Translations under genes and position numbers: made by a program
Assembly (NCBI GenBank): GCA_048499455.1
Contig: JASNZV010000005.1
Coordinates: 124,001-188,000, forward strand
Source of the DNA: CFX5 sp023384495
GTDB taxonomy: Bacteria > Chloroflexota > Anaerolineae > Caldilineales > Caldilineaceae
Direction of reading: 5' to 3'
Length of the DNA stretch: 64,000 bases
The notes under the pieces: generated by a model
What the model was told of the DNA's origin: nothing
The model's input: only the letters and a program-made list of their open reading frames with translations
Databases searched by the model: none
Part shown: piece after piece, positions 25,812 through 34,815 of the stretch
Layout: the number at the start of each line of letters is the position of its first letter
Numbering within the stretch: position 1 is the first letter of the stretch

Positions 25812-25823
25812 AACATGACTCCT

Positions 25824-26768
25824 CTATTCGTCATCAGGACTTTCATAATAAACCGAGCGCCGCGAAATATGCAGAGCCAGCACGGTCAAGACAAAGATCA
25901 CCAGGAAGAGAATCCATGCCAGCGCCGAGGCGTAGCCAAAGCGGTAGCGCCGAAATGCCGTCAGATAGAGGTAAAGCACATAGAACATCGACGCATAATT
26001 CGGCCCACCCTGCCCATTGGAAATGATATACGCCGGCGTGAAGACCTGGAACGAGCCGATGATGCCGGTAATAAAGGTAAAGAGGATCACCGGGGAAATC
26101 ATGGGCAGGGTCACATTGCGGAAGCGTTGCCAGGCATTGGCGCCGTCGATGCGCGCCGCCTCATAGAGCTGCGTCGGCACCCCTTGCAACCCGGCCAGAT
26201 AGATCAGCATTGGCCCGCCAAACCCCCACAAGCTCAGCAGCACAAAGGAAGGCACCACCCAATTGGCGTCAAAAAACCAGTTTGGCCCTGTAATTCCCAG
26301 TGGGATGAGGCCATCAGGACCAACCATGCGGCTGATGACATAGTTGACGATGCCAAAGGCGGGGTTGAGCAAGAATTGAAACAGAATCGCAACGGAAACG
26401 CTGCCTGCAATCAGAGAGGGCATGTAATAGAGCGTGCGGAAAACGCCCAAAAAGGGGACTTGCTGATTGAGGAGCATGGCCAAAGCCAGCGAAAACATCA
26501 ATCCCAGTGGGACAGCGGCAAAAGTATAGGTGGCGGAAACCTGGAGGGATTTGAAAAAGATGCGGTCGTTGAGGAGGTCATTGTAGTTGCCCAAGCCGAT
26601 CCAAATCGGCGGGCTGGCGACATTGTATTGGGTAAAGCTCCAGAGCAGGGAAACCAGAATTGGGAAACCACGAAAGAGAATAAACCCGATGATCCACGGC
26701 GCAATGAACACCCAAAACCACATCGCCTCGCGCCGGGCCAATTTCCCTTTGGGCATTAGACCAACCAT
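25824..26768 (-). CDS. Carbohydrate ABC transporter permease, MalF/UgpA type
   Basis: The 314-residue membrane protein carries the EAA loop LYEAARIDGANAWQRFRNVT and six or so TM segments. A clear GAGGAGG precedes the ATG at 26768. It pairs with the MalG-type permease directly downstream. Together with the binding protein they import a sugar or oligosaccharide. Confidence 0.92.
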   Translation of the reverse strand: MVGLMPKGKLARREAMWFWVFIAPWIIGFILFRGFPILVSLLWSFTQYNVASPPIWIGLGNYNDLLNDRIFFKSLQVSATYTFAAVPLGLMFSLALAMLLNQQVPFLGVFRTLYYMPSLIAGSVSVAILFQFLLNPAFGIVNYVISRMVGPDGLIPLGITGPNWFFDANWVVPSFVLLSLWGFGGPMLIYLAGLQGVPTQLYEAARIDGANAWQRFRNVTLPMISPVILFTFITGIIGSFQVFTPAYIISNGQGGPNYASMFYVLYLYLTAFRRYRFGYASALAWILFLVIFVLTVLALHISRRSVYYESPDDE

Positions 26769-26887
26769 GCCTGCCTCCTCAGAAAAGGGAGACGCTTTGC
26801 AGCGCCCATATGTGCCTACCTGTATGTGTCGAAATGCATCACCGCCGGTTCAAACAAATCGAGAGGAACGGTGCATGTCACAGCCTG

Positions 26888-28060
26888 CTACGACGGCGCA
26901 AACGCCATTACCCGCCCATCGAGCAGACGGACATAGACCCGCCCGCCCGCAATGACGGGTGCTGCGTTGGTGATCTCCAGTTGGTCGTTGCGCCAGATCT
27001 CCTGACCATCGCGCTCCTGGAGCGCACGCACCTGGCTCCCGCCTTGGGCGCGCGTGACCACAAAGAGATGGTCACCCGAGATCGCCGGCAACGAGACAAA
27101 GTTGGTCACCGCATAGTTCCACACCACGCGCCCGTCGCGTAGGTCGAGCGCCCAGAGCTGGGTGGGGGATTTGACAAAAAGATAGCGTGCGGACGCGCCG
27201 GCAGGGATCATCTGCAAATCTGCAAAGCCGCGCGACCAGGCAAGCGAGCCGTCGGCGCGATTTAGCACATAGATGGTGTCATGGCCAGAGAGCGCCACCT
27301 GGTCTGCAAACAGGACAGGAGCAAAGTAAAGCGAGAGTTTGCCGTGGTCAAAACGCCAACGCTCTTGGCCCGTTTGCAGATCGACCGCATAGAGGCGCGT
27401 AAAGTCTGAAAAGTAAACCGTATCGTCGTCAATCGAAGCGGACGACACCACCGGAAATTCAGTCGGAAACACCCATTGCTCGTTGCCCGTCGCCGCATCA
27501 AGCGCAACGAACGAGTGCGCAGCCCCGACCAACAAACGCCCACCCACCACCACCGGTGACGTTACATGGCCGCCGATGTTGTCGTACGAGCTGCCCACGG
27601 TCGGGAATTGATACTGCCAGAGCCTGGCCCCTGTTGCAGCGGACAAGGCAAGCACGTAGCCCTCATCCCCACTCTCCGAGCGGACAAACACTGTGCCGTC
27701 TACCACCGCCGGCGAGAAATAGGCGCCTTTGAGCGAAAACTGCCACTGTTCCTTCCCACTGTCCAGCGCCACGGCAAAGAGCTTATTCTTTCCTTCGACA
27801 AAGAGCAGCCCCCCGGCGATGGTCACCGGGCTGGCCTGCGCAGCGGCGTCGGTCAACAGATACTCATGCTGCCCACTCAAAGGGGGAGCGATCTCCGTCT
27901 CGATGGTGCGGCTGCGCGCCGGCCCATAGCCCTCCATCGGCCATTCACCCGTCAGGTCGATGGGCGACGCCGGCTGCGCGCGCCCCTGTACACACGCCGA
28001 AAGCATGAGCAGGATAGGCGCTACGATCACTAAAATCGCGTGACGGACAAGCAATTGCAT
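26888..28060 (-). CDS. PQQ-like beta-propeller lipoprotein
   Basis: The 390-residue protein has a lipobox (ILLMLSAC, Cys near residue 23), then repeated propeller blades with the DxxTGxxxW pattern: LDSGKEQWQFSL, LSAATGARLWQYQF, LDAATGNEQWVFPT, VDLQTGQERWRFDH, LDLRDGRVVWNYAV. BamB-like eight-bladed propellers scaffold protein complexes, and some bind PQQ. It is the first gene upstream of the sugar permeases, 119 bp away, and may be an accessory surface protein. No enzymatic site is evident. Confidence 0.85.
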   Translation of the reverse strand: MQLLVRHAILVIVAPILLMLSACVQGRAQPASPIDLTGEWPMEGYGPARSRTIETEIAPPLSGQHEYLLTDAAAQASPVTIAGGLLFVEGKNKLFAVALDSGKEQWQFSLKGAYFSPAVVDGTVFVRSESGDEGYVLALSAATGARLWQYQFPTVGSSYDNIGGHVTSPVVVGGRLLVGAAHSFVALDAATGNEQWVFPTEFPVVSSASIDDDTVYFSDFTRLYAVDLQTGQERWRFDHGKLSLYFAPVLFADQVALSGHDTIYVLNRADGSLAWSRGFADLQMIPAGASARYLFVKSPTQLWALDLRDGRVVWNYAVTNFVSLPAISGDHLFVVTRAQGGSQVRALQERDGQEIWRNDQLEITNAAPVIAGGRVYVRLLDGRVMAFAPS

Positions 28061-28300
28061 CAACAACGTGCCTGTATGGAAAATAACAAACGGGAACTGA
28101 GAAAGCGTTGAAGTTGTGCGGATTTGCCCAGTATAGCGCATTGTGCTACGGGTGTCAAAGTTGATAAATTGCCGGGAAGAGCCGCGCTTGCAAGCGCCAC
28201 AGAATCGCGGGACGGGGCAATGGCGTGCGACGCACAGGGCAAAACGTACCTCTGGCCCGTCGCGCAGCGTCTTGTGCTCATGCTTTTATCCAGGTGAAAT

Positions 28301-28329
28301 TTGACAGACCATCGTAATCTATGTTACAT
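28301..28329 (+). promoter_or_regulatory. Sigma70-type promoter upstream of the ABC-2 exporter leader
   Basis: A consensus -35 box TTGACA at 28301-28306 is followed by a 17-base spacer and TTACAT at 28324-28329. Transcription would start near 28336 and run through a structured leader into two terminators before the exporter genes. Confidence 0.6.
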
Positions 28330-28335
28330 TCTTTG

Positions 28336-28563
28336 GCGTGTTTTGACGGGATCTCGTCCAGACGTCCCCAGCGCAATCGAGTTTTCTATCCAAGGTTTGA
28401 AGTCACGACCATGAGCCATCTGGCGTCACATTTCACGTTTGAATATCGGTTCGCAGGGCTTGGTATTACCATGCCCATGATAAACGCGCCCTGTTCGACG
28501 TGAGACGGTGACTGAAATTGCCAATCACGGCCACAGGTGCGCTGCCTGTGGCCGTTTTGTTTT
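28336..28563 (+). ncRNA. Candidate small RNA or transcription attenuator leader
   Basis: A promoter at 28301 and an intrinsic terminator at 28528-28563 delimit a possible transcript of about 225 nt. Inside, GGGCTTGGT (28456-28464) pairs with ACCATGCCC (28468-28476) apart from one T-T mismatch. No reading frame with a ribosome-binding site is evident. It resembles no riboswitch class I can recognise. The downstream exporter genes could be controlled by read-through. Confidence 0.4.
28528..28563 (+). terminator. Intrinsic terminator 1 in the exporter leader
   Basis: CGGCCACAGG (28528-28537) and CCTGTGGCCG (28545-28554) form a perfect 10-bp stem with a 7-base loop, followed by TTTTGTTTT. This is a textbook Rho-independent terminator on the plus strand. 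Confidence 0.9.
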
Positions 28564-28568
28564 CCAAC

Positions 28569-28599
28569 CACAGGCCCAACGCCTGTGTTTTTTTGTTTT
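28569..28599 (+). terminator. Intrinsic terminator 2 in the exporter leader
   Basis: CACAGGC (28569-28575) pairs with GCCTGTG (28581-28587) around a 5-base loop and is followed by seven Ts, a G and four more Ts. It lies directly after terminator 1, and its arm CACAGGC resembles the first stem CCACAGG, so the two could exchange strands. Confidence 0.88.
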
Positions 28600-28665
28600 G
28601 GGCTGTATACATCCAAGCCAACATCATGAAGGCAGCTGTTATCGAGACAAGGAGTGAACGCTACC

Positions 28666-29700
28666 ATGCCAGCAATCCGCGTCGAGAATCTACGCAAAGT
28701 CTTCCGCACCAAACGCAAGGCAGCCGGTCTGCAGGGCAGCCTGCGCGCGCTCTGGCAGCCCGACTGGCAAACCATTGAGGCCGTGCGCGGCATCTCCTTT
28801 GCCATGGAAGAGGGGGAACTCCTCGGCTTTATTGGCCCCAATGGCGCAGGCAAGTCCACCACCATTAAGATGCTGACGGGCATCCTCCACCCCACCACAG
28901 GCCAGGCTTCGGTGCTGGGCTTTGAGCCGTGGAGCCAACGCCAACAACTGGCCTATCACATCGGCAGCGTCTTTGGGCAGCGCCCCCAACTCTGGTATCA
29001 CCTGCCCGCCATCGACACCTTTTATCTCTTTGGCAAGATCTACGAACAGGATGAGAGGACGATCCGCCGGCGCATTGCCCTGTTGGCCGAAGCATTCGAG
29101 ATCGAGCACCTGTTGGAGACGCCCGTGCGCAAACTCTCGTTGGGCCAGCGCATGCGCTGCGAGGTGGCGGCGTCGCTGCTGCATCAGCCGCGTCTGATCC
29201 TCCTCGACGAGCCCTCCATCGGGCTGGATGTGGTGGCGAAACAGCGCATCCGCGACACCATCAAACACATGAACGAGTTGGAACATGTGGGCGTGCTCCT
29301 CACCTCACACGACGCCGGCGACATCGAGGCGCTCTGCAAGCGGGTCATCATCGTCAACCACGGCCAGATCGTCTACCAGGACAAGGTCTCGGCGCTCAAG
29401 CGGCGCTACTTGACCTCCAAATTGGTCGATGTGCGCTATGCCCGGCCCCTGGCGGCGGACTTCCAGATCCCCGGCGCGGAGCTGTTGAAGGCAGGCGAAT
29501 ACGGCGTCAAACTGCGCTTTGACACGCGCGCGACGCCCGTTGAGGCGGTGGTCAGCCGGCTGGCCACCGCCGGGGAACTGGTTGACGTCACCATCTCCGA
29601 CCCCTCGCTCGAAGAGGTGATCCGCACCATCTACGAGCGGGCCGATGAGCAGTCCAATGGTTATGCCGAGTTGGCCCCTGCCGCCATCCGAACAGCATAG
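28666..29700 (+). CDS. ABC-2 type exporter ATPase (COG4586 type)
   Basis: The 344-residue ATPase has Walker A GPNGAGKST, the signature region VRKLSLGQRMRCE, Walker B LILLDEPSIGLD, and the GSVFGQRPQLWYHLPA segment typical of COG4586. AAGGAG lies 12 bases before ATG 28666. Two membrane subunits follow within 9 bp and 5 bp. The trio forms an ABC-2 exporter of unknown substrate, possibly a glycolipid or peptide. Confidence 0.92.
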   Translation: MPAIRVENLRKVFRTKRKAAGLQGSLRALWQPDWQTIEAVRGISFAMEEGELLGFIGPNGAGKSTTIKMLTGILHPTTGQASVLGFEPWSQRQQLAYHIGSVFGQRPQLWYHLPAIDTFYLFGKIYEQDERTIRRRIALLAEAFEIEHLLETPVRKLSLGQRMRCEVAASLLHQPRLILLDEPSIGLDVVAKQRIRDTIKHMNELEHVGVLLTSHDAGDIEALCKRVIIVNHGQIVYQDKVSALKRRYLTSKLVDVRYARPLAADFQIPGAELLKAGEYGVKLRFDTRATPVEAVVSRLATAGELVDVTISDPSLEEVIRTIYERADEQSNGYAELAPAAIRTA

Positions 29701-29708
29701 GAGGGTCT

Positions 29709-30494
29709 ATGTCCAAATACTGGGCGGTCTTCAAAACGCAGTTGCTCAACAGTGTGGCCTACACCGGCGACCTGGCGTCGGGCAGCCTGATGATCATCAC
29801 CTTTATGTGGATTTTTGCCCAGCTTTGGCGGGTGGCCTATGGCGCAAGCGGGGCAACGCAGATTGCCGGCTTGACGCTGCGAGATACGCTTTGGTATCTC
29901 ATGCTGGCCGAGGTGATTGTGCTTAGTAGGCCGCGGCTGATCCGCACCATCGCCCAGAGCGTGCGCGATGGCTCGGTGGCCTACCTGCTCAACAAGCCCT
30001 ACAACTACCTGCTCTACCAGTGTAGCGTCGGGCTGGGCGACAGCGTGCTGCGCATGGGGGCAAACGCGCTGGCGGGGGGCGCCGTGGTTTGGCTCTTGGT
30101 AGGCCCGCCGCCGCCGGTCATGGGCTGGCCGCTCGCGCTCGTGGCGGTGCTGCTGGCGTGGCTGATTGACTTTTGCATTGCCGCCATGATCGGGCTGGCC
30201 GCGTTTGTGGTGGAAGAGGTGCGCGCCTTCGAATGGATCTATCATAAGGTGCTCTTTATCCTCGGCGGGCTGCTCATTCCGCTCGACTTTTACCCGCCGT
30301 GGCTGCAGGCCGTGGCGCAGTCGACGCCCTTCGCCTACACGGTCTATGGCCCGGCGCGGCTCTTTGTCGAGCCATCGCTGGCGCGCTTTGGCGCGCTCGT
30401 GGTGGGGCAACTCTTCTGGCTGGCGGCGTTGGCGCTGCTCCTGGCCTTTTTCTACCGGCGCGGCGTGGCCGAATTGGCGGTGAATGGAGGGTGA
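29709..30494 (+). CDS. ABC-2 type exporter permease (COG4587 type)
   Basis: The 261-residue protein has six hydrophobic segments and starts YWAVFKTQLLNSVAY, characteristic of the COG4587 permease partner of the upstream ATPase. GGAGGG precedes the start. It is the second gene of the operon and probably forms a heterodimer with the next protein. Confidence 0.88.
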   Translation: MSKYWAVFKTQLLNSVAYTGDLASGSLMIITFMWIFAQLWRVAYGASGATQIAGLTLRDTLWYLMLAEVIVLSRPRLIRTIAQSVRDGSVAYLLNKPYNYLLYQCSVGLGDSVLRMGANALAGGAVVWLLVGPPPPVMGWPLALVAVLLAWLIDFCIAAMIGLAAFVVEEVRAFEWIYHKVLFILGGLLIPLDFYPPWLQAVAQSTPFAYTVYGPARLFVEPSLARFGALVVGQLFWLAALALLLAFFYRRGVAELAVNGG

Positions 30495-30498
30495 TCGG

Positions 30499-31296
30499 AT
30501 GCTATCCATATTGCGGCGCGAAATTCCATTTCTGCTGGCGCTCTGGAAGGCGAATCTGCTGGCCGCCACCGAATACCGGGTCGCCTTTCTCTCGCAGGTG
30601 GTGGGCATGATGCTCAACAATGCGCTCTATTTTGTCTTTTGGGTAATCTTTTTCCAACGCTTTGAAGAGGTGCGCGGCTGGAGCCTCAACGAGATGCTCC
30701 TGCTGTTTGGCGTAGTGGCGGTGGGGTTTGGGCTGGCGACCTTCTTCTTTGGCAATGTCCTCTCACTCAGCGAAGTGATTGCCGAAGGGCGCCTCGACTA
30801 CTATCTGTCGCTGCCGCGGCCCGTATTGGCGCATGTGTTGGCAAGCGGCAGCGCGCCCAGCGGCATGGGCGACTTCACCTACGGGCTGATCAGCTTTGCG
30901 CTGGCCGGCCACTTCAGCGTAGACGCCATCGCCCGCTTTGTGTTGGGCGCGCTGCTGGCGACGGTGGTCTTTCTTTCCGTGCTGGTGATCGCCCACAGCG
31001 CGGCCTTCTGGCTGGGCAACGCCAGCCTGCTGGCCAACCAAGTGACCATGGCCATGATCACCTTTTCGCTCTACCCGATCACGCTCTTTGAGGGCACGGC
31101 GAAGTTGCTGCTCTTTACGCTGCTGCCGGCGGCCTTTGTGGGCGCGGCGCCCGCCGAATTTGTGCGCGCCTTCACGTGGCAGACGCTGGGTCAACTGCTG
31201 GCCGCCGCCGCCATCTTCCTGACCCTGGCCGTCTGGCTCTTTCACCGCGGCCTCCGCCGCTACGAAAGCGGCAGCGCGATCCAGACGCAGGTGTAG
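30499..31296 (+). CDS. ABC-2 type exporter permease (COG3694 type)
   Basis: The 265-residue membrane protein has six hydrophobic segments, with LALWKANLLAATEYRVAFLS at the N-terminus as in COG3694 permeases. GGAGGG at 30486-30491 supports ATG 30499 rather than an upstream in-frame start inside the previous gene. It completes the COG4586/4587/3694 exporter. Confidence 0.88.
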   Translation: MLSILRREIPFLLALWKANLLAATEYRVAFLSQVVGMMLNNALYFVFWVIFFQRFEEVRGWSLNEMLLLFGVVAVGFGLATFFFGNVLSLSEVIAEGRLDYYLSLPRPVLAHVLASGSAPSGMGDFTYGLISFALAGHFSVDAIARFVLGALLATVVFLSVLVIAHSAAFWLGNASLLANQVTMAMITFSLYPITLFEGTAKLLLFTLLPAAFVGAAPAEFVRAFTWQTLGQLLAAAAIFLTLAVWLFHRGLRRYESGSAIQTQV

Positions 31297-31310
31297 AAGT
31301 TGACAGGCTC

Positions 31311-31348
31311 ACGCGGGGAGCAGGCGCGTTGCCATCTGTTCCCCGCGT
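31311..31348. terminator. Hairpin between convergent genes
   Basis: ACGCGGGGA (31311-31319) pairs perfectly with TCCCCGCGT (31340-31348) just after the exporter stop and before the end of the oxidase gene on the other strand. There is no long T-tract, so a bidirectional terminator is likely but not certain. Confidence 0.6.
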
Positions 31349-31364
31349 CCGTTCTTCACACTTT

Positions 31365-34300
31365 CTACCCCAGCGCGGCGGCCAGCGCCTCCACCAGGTG
31401 GACGGGACGGCGCCCGGTGAAATGGTCGATCTGGTGGCGGCAACTGGTGCCGCTGGCGACGATGGTGGTCTCGGGCGCGGCGGCGCGCACAGCGGGGAAG
31501 AGCCGGTCCTCCCCAATCGCGCGGCTGATCTCGTAGTGGCCGAGTTCGTAGCCAAAGTCGCCGGCCATGCCGCAGCAGCCGCTGGGGATGACTGCTACCT
31601 CGTAGCCGGCGAGCTTGAGCGCGGCTACGCTCGGTTCGTTGCCCACCAGCGCCTTGTGATGGCAGTGACCGTGGAGCAGGGCCTTGCCCGGCTGCTTACG
31701 CCACACCGGCGCAAAGCGGCCTGACTGCGCCTCACGCGTCACAAATTCCTCAAAAGTATAGGCATGGCCGGCAAGCAACCGGGCGCGGCTGCCGTCGCTC
31801 GCCAGGCTCAGATATTCGTCGCGCAGGGTGAGAATACAGCTTGGCTCGATGCCGACAATGGGGATGCCCTGGTTGGCGTAGGGCGCCAGCAGCGCCACAT
31901 TGTGATCCACCCACGCCCGGGCCTTGTCGGCCTGCCCGCCGGTGATGAGCGGTCGCCCACAACACTTTTTGCCCGCGGCCAGAAAGACCTCGTAACCCGC
32001 CGCCTCCAACACCCGCACTGCGGCCATCCCAATATCACGCTCGTTAAAATTCGTCCACGTGTCGTGAAACAGGATCACGGGGGCTCTGCGACTGGAGACT
32101 GGTTGCTTCGTCTCGCGTCTCTCTCTGAACCACATCTCAAAACTCTTGGCGGCATAGCCGGGCAGATCTCGCGCCGGATGAACGCCGATGCGCGCAAAGA
32201 GGGCCTTGGCCAGCGGCGTCTGCAACCCCCAATTGGCCAGCGGCGCAAGCTGCGGCGCAATACGAAAGAGGAGGCTATTGAGCGTGGGCAACATCCCCAT
32301 GAGCCGATTGAAGAGGGGTAGACCGTTGCGCTTGTAATAGTGGACAAGATACTCAGCCTTGATCTTCGCCATGTCCACCGACGAGGGGCACTCGCTCTTG
32401 CACGCCTTGCAGCCCAGGCAGAGGTCCATCACACCGTACATCTCTTCGCTGTAGAGCTGCTCGGTGGGGATGCGCCCGGCCAGCGCATTGCGCAGCGCAT
32501 TGGCGCGGGCGCGCGTCGTGTCGCGCTCGTCGCGCGTCGCCATGTAGCTGGGACACATGGTTCCCGCAGCCAGCTTGCGGCAGACGCCGGCGCCGTTGCA
32601 CATCTCGATGGCGGAGGCAAAGCCGTGGTCGGCGCGCCAGTCAAAGACGGTCTCCAGGTTGATGGTCTGGTAGGTGGGGCCCATGCGAAGGTTTTCAGAG
32701 AGCGGCGGCGCATCGACGATCTTGCCGGGGTTCATCAAATTGTGCGGGTCGAACGCGCCCTTCACCTCGCGCAGCGCCTGATAGAGCGTAGGCCCAAAGA
32801 GCTTGGGGTTGAAGCCGCTGCGCACCAGCCCATCACCGTGCTCGCCGCTCATGGCGCCGCCATATTTGAGGCAGAGATCGGTGGCGAAATCGCCCACCAC
32901 CTGCAATGTATGGATGTCCCTGGCGCTCTTCATGTTGAGCAACGGGCGCACGTGCAGACAGCCCGCCGAGGCGTGGGCGTAGACGGCCACTTCGGCAATG
33001 TCATTCTGCACCATACAGAAGTCGAGGATCTCGCCCAAATAATCGGCCAGTCGTTCGGGCGGCACGCTCACATCTTCGATGCCGGTGATGGGTTTGTGGT
33101 CGCCCCGGCGGCTCATGAGGATGTTGAGCCCCGCCTTGCGCACCGTCCACACCTCGGCCACCCGCTGCGGCTCAATGACGCGCACAATGGCGCCCCTGTG
33201 GCCGCGCGCCCGCAGATGTTGCTCCAGGCGCTCGATCTGGGCGATCAATTCCTTGTCCGTATCGCCATAATACTCGGTGATCAGCACCGCGGCGGGGTCG
33301 CCCTCGACAAAATGAAGACGGCGGGCCCAATCGGGCTGGGCGCGCGCCAGGTCGATCATCTGTTTGTCCATCAGCTCGGATGCGCTGGGCGCGGTCTCCA
33401 ATACGTCGGTGATGGCGGCGCATGCCTCCACCACATGGTTGAAGTGAACCACAGCCAGCCCCGTGCGCGCCGGTTTTTCCACCAGTTTGAGCGTCACCTC
33501 GGTCATAACGGCCAATGTGCCCTCGCTGCCCGTAAGCAGTTGCGCCAGGTTGAAGTGGTCGATGCGTTCCGGGTCTACCGCGGGCGGGCGGAAGCGGCTC
33601 ACGGCGCTCAACTGGCCGCGTTGGTCGGGCGGGAGCAACGCCGCGGCCAGCCGGTCCAGGTTGTAGCCGGAGGCGCGTCGCCAATGTTTAGGCCAGCGGC
33701 TGATGATCTCAGGCATGATGCGCTCAATCAGGCTGGGAATCTCGCGATAGATGCGCCCTTCGAGCGTTTCGCTGCGCGCCTTGGCGGCCAGCGCCGCCGG
33801 GTCGAGCGGCCCCAAACAAGCGGTTGAGCCGTCGGCCAGCACCGCGGATGCGCTCACCACATTGTCGGCCATCATGCCGTAGAGGATGCTGTGGCTGCCG
33901 GTGGCGTTGTTGCCCACGCTGCCGCCCACGCTGGCCCGGTCGGCGCTGGCCGGGTCGGGGCCGAGCATGAGTTGGTGTTTGCCCAGGCAGCGATTGAGCA
34001 CGGCGACGCTGATGCCCGGCTGGGTGGTGACCGTGCGGGCGTCGGGGTCCACCGCGGTCACCTTGTCCATATACTTGCTGAAATCGATCACAATCGCTGC
34101 GCCCACAGCCTGCCCGGCCAGCGAGCTGCCGCTGCCGCGCGGTAAGATCGGCGTCCGATGGCGGGCGGCGATCTCCACCGTCGCCTGCACATCGTCGGCG
34201 TGGCTGGGGATCACCACCCCCACGGGCATGATCTGATAGAGACTGGCGTCGGTGCTGTAGAGCATCCTCGTGTATTCGTCAAAGCGCACCTCACCCTGCA

Positions 34301-34403
34301 CGCGCCGCTGTAGTTCGTCTACCAGGGCGCGGCCTGGGTCGGCGGTGCGCTGTTTATGCGGGGTTGCGCCGATTTTCTGCGGGGCCATCACAGTGTCAGA
34401 CAT
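31365..34403 (-). CDS. FAD-binding oxidoreductase with Fe-S and CCG domains (GlcD/GlpC fusion, YdiJ-like)
   Basis: The 1012-residue protein joins four parts: an FAD-binding PCMH domain (ILPRGSGSSLAGQAVGAAIV; SVGGSVGNNATGSHS), an FAD-oxidase C-terminal domain (HASAGCLHVRPLLNM; GEHGDG), a Fe-S region with CNGAGVCR near 600 and CLGCKACKSECP near 661, and two CCG domains (KKCCGRPL, GCCGMAGDFGYE). Such enzymes oxidise D-2-hydroxyacids such as D-lactate and pass electrons to the quinone pool. It is a single gene on the minus strand, next to the UxaC gene of uronate metabolism. Confidence 0.92.
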   Translation of the reverse strand: MSDTVMAPQKIGATPHKQRTADPGRALVDELQRRVQGEVRFDEYTRMLYSTDASLYQIMPVGVVIPSHADDVQATVEIAARHRTPILPRGSGSSLAGQAVGAAIVIDFSKYMDKVTAVDPDARTVTTQPGISVAVLNRCLGKHQLMLGPDPASADRASVGGSVGNNATGSHSILYGMMADNVVSASAVLADGSTACLGPLDPAALAAKARSETLEGRIYREIPSLIERIMPEIISRWPKHWRRASGYNLDRLAAALLPPDQRGQLSAVSRFRPPAVDPERIDHFNLAQLLTGSEGTLAVMTEVTLKLVEKPARTGLAVVHFNHVVEACAAITDVLETAPSASELMDKQMIDLARAQPDWARRLHFVEGDPAAVLITEYYGDTDKELIAQIERLEQHLRARGHRGAIVRVIEPQRVAEVWTVRKAGLNILMSRRGDHKPITGIEDVSVPPERLADYLGEILDFCMVQNDIAEVAVYAHASAGCLHVRPLLNMKSARDIHTLQVVGDFATDLCLKYGGAMSGEHGDGLVRSGFNPKLFGPTLYQALREVKGAFDPHNLMNPGKIVDAPPLSENLRMGPTYQTINLETVFDWRADHGFASAIEMCNGAGVCRKLAAGTMCPSYMATRDERDTTRARANALRNALAGRIPTEQLYSEEMYGVMDLCLGCKACKSECPSSVDMAKIKAEYLVHYYKRNGLPLFNRLMGMLPTLNSLLFRIAPQLAPLANWGLQTPLAKALFARIGVHPARDLPGYAAKSFEMWFRERRETKQPVSSRRAPVILFHDTWTNFNERDIGMAAVRVLEAAGYEVFLAAGKKCCGRPLITGGQADKARAWVDHNVALLAPYANQGIPIVGIEPSCILTLRDEYLSLASDGSRARLLAGHAYTFEEFVTREAQSGRFAPVWRKQPGKALLHGHCHHKALVGNEPSVAALKLAGYEVAVIPSGCCGMAGDFGYELGHYEISRAIGEDRLFPAVRAAAPETTIVASGTSCRHQIDHFTGRRPVHLVEALAAALG

Positions 34404-34815
34404 TGAATTGAGCAGCCTTTCGGTTTGGTCACAGTAGTTTGGTCACGGTATTGATTGCACTGTTGGTCGAAGTGTTGGTCACAGCAACGGTGAACCTTGA
34501 CGGGTGAAAACGTGATTGCATCACTTTACTCGCGGATAGACGGTTGTCAAATCGTTGCAATGGCCGGTCAATCCTCACACATGGCGGAACGAGGGCGCCT
34601 GCGTTATAATGACGCCAATCCAGGTTGGAGCATTGATCTATGCAATTTTTCAACGCAACGACGAAGAGTAGCAAAGATGCCCTGTTGTTGGTCGAGTCCC
34701 TTCTTTGCGGCTCTGCCTCTTTGCGCCTTTACGTTCGCAATGCAAACAGAGAGATACCACTTTATATACGCGGAAATCCACCAAATCCGCGGCCCATCAT
34801 GCGCAAGGAGGCGCG
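34404..34815. other. Divergent intergenic region upstream of uxaC
   Basis: This 412-bp region has no recognised gene. It includes a cluster of TTGGTCAC words at 34420-34480 and a TATAAT at 34605-34610 toward uxaC, without an obvious -35 box. AAGGAGG at 34805-34811 is the uxaC ribosome-binding site. The TTGGTCAC copies may be binding sites for a regulator of the oxidase or uxaC. Confidence 0.5.

Larger units (their letters stand above)
28061..28665. other. Intergenic region with promoter, hairpins and two terminators
   Basis: This 605-bp gap separates the propeller gene (minus) and the ABC-2 exporter (plus). It contains a TTGACA-N17-TTACAT promoter at 28301-28329, a structured stretch with a hairpin at 28456-28476, and two consecutive intrinsic terminators at 28528-28563 and 28569-28599. 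No ORF over 60 codons looks real. It probably holds a small RNA or an attenuated leader for the exporter. Confidence 0.65.

Noticed and set aside
28430..28480. A tRNA-like fragment around GGTTCGCAGG
   Set aside because: No acceptor stem, anticodon arm or CCA end can be drawn; only a local hairpin is supported.
32340..33827. A 495-codon plus-strand open frame opposite the FAD/Fe-S dehydrogenase
   Set aside because: Antisense shadow of a clear multidomain enzyme; no motif or ribosome-binding site supports it.
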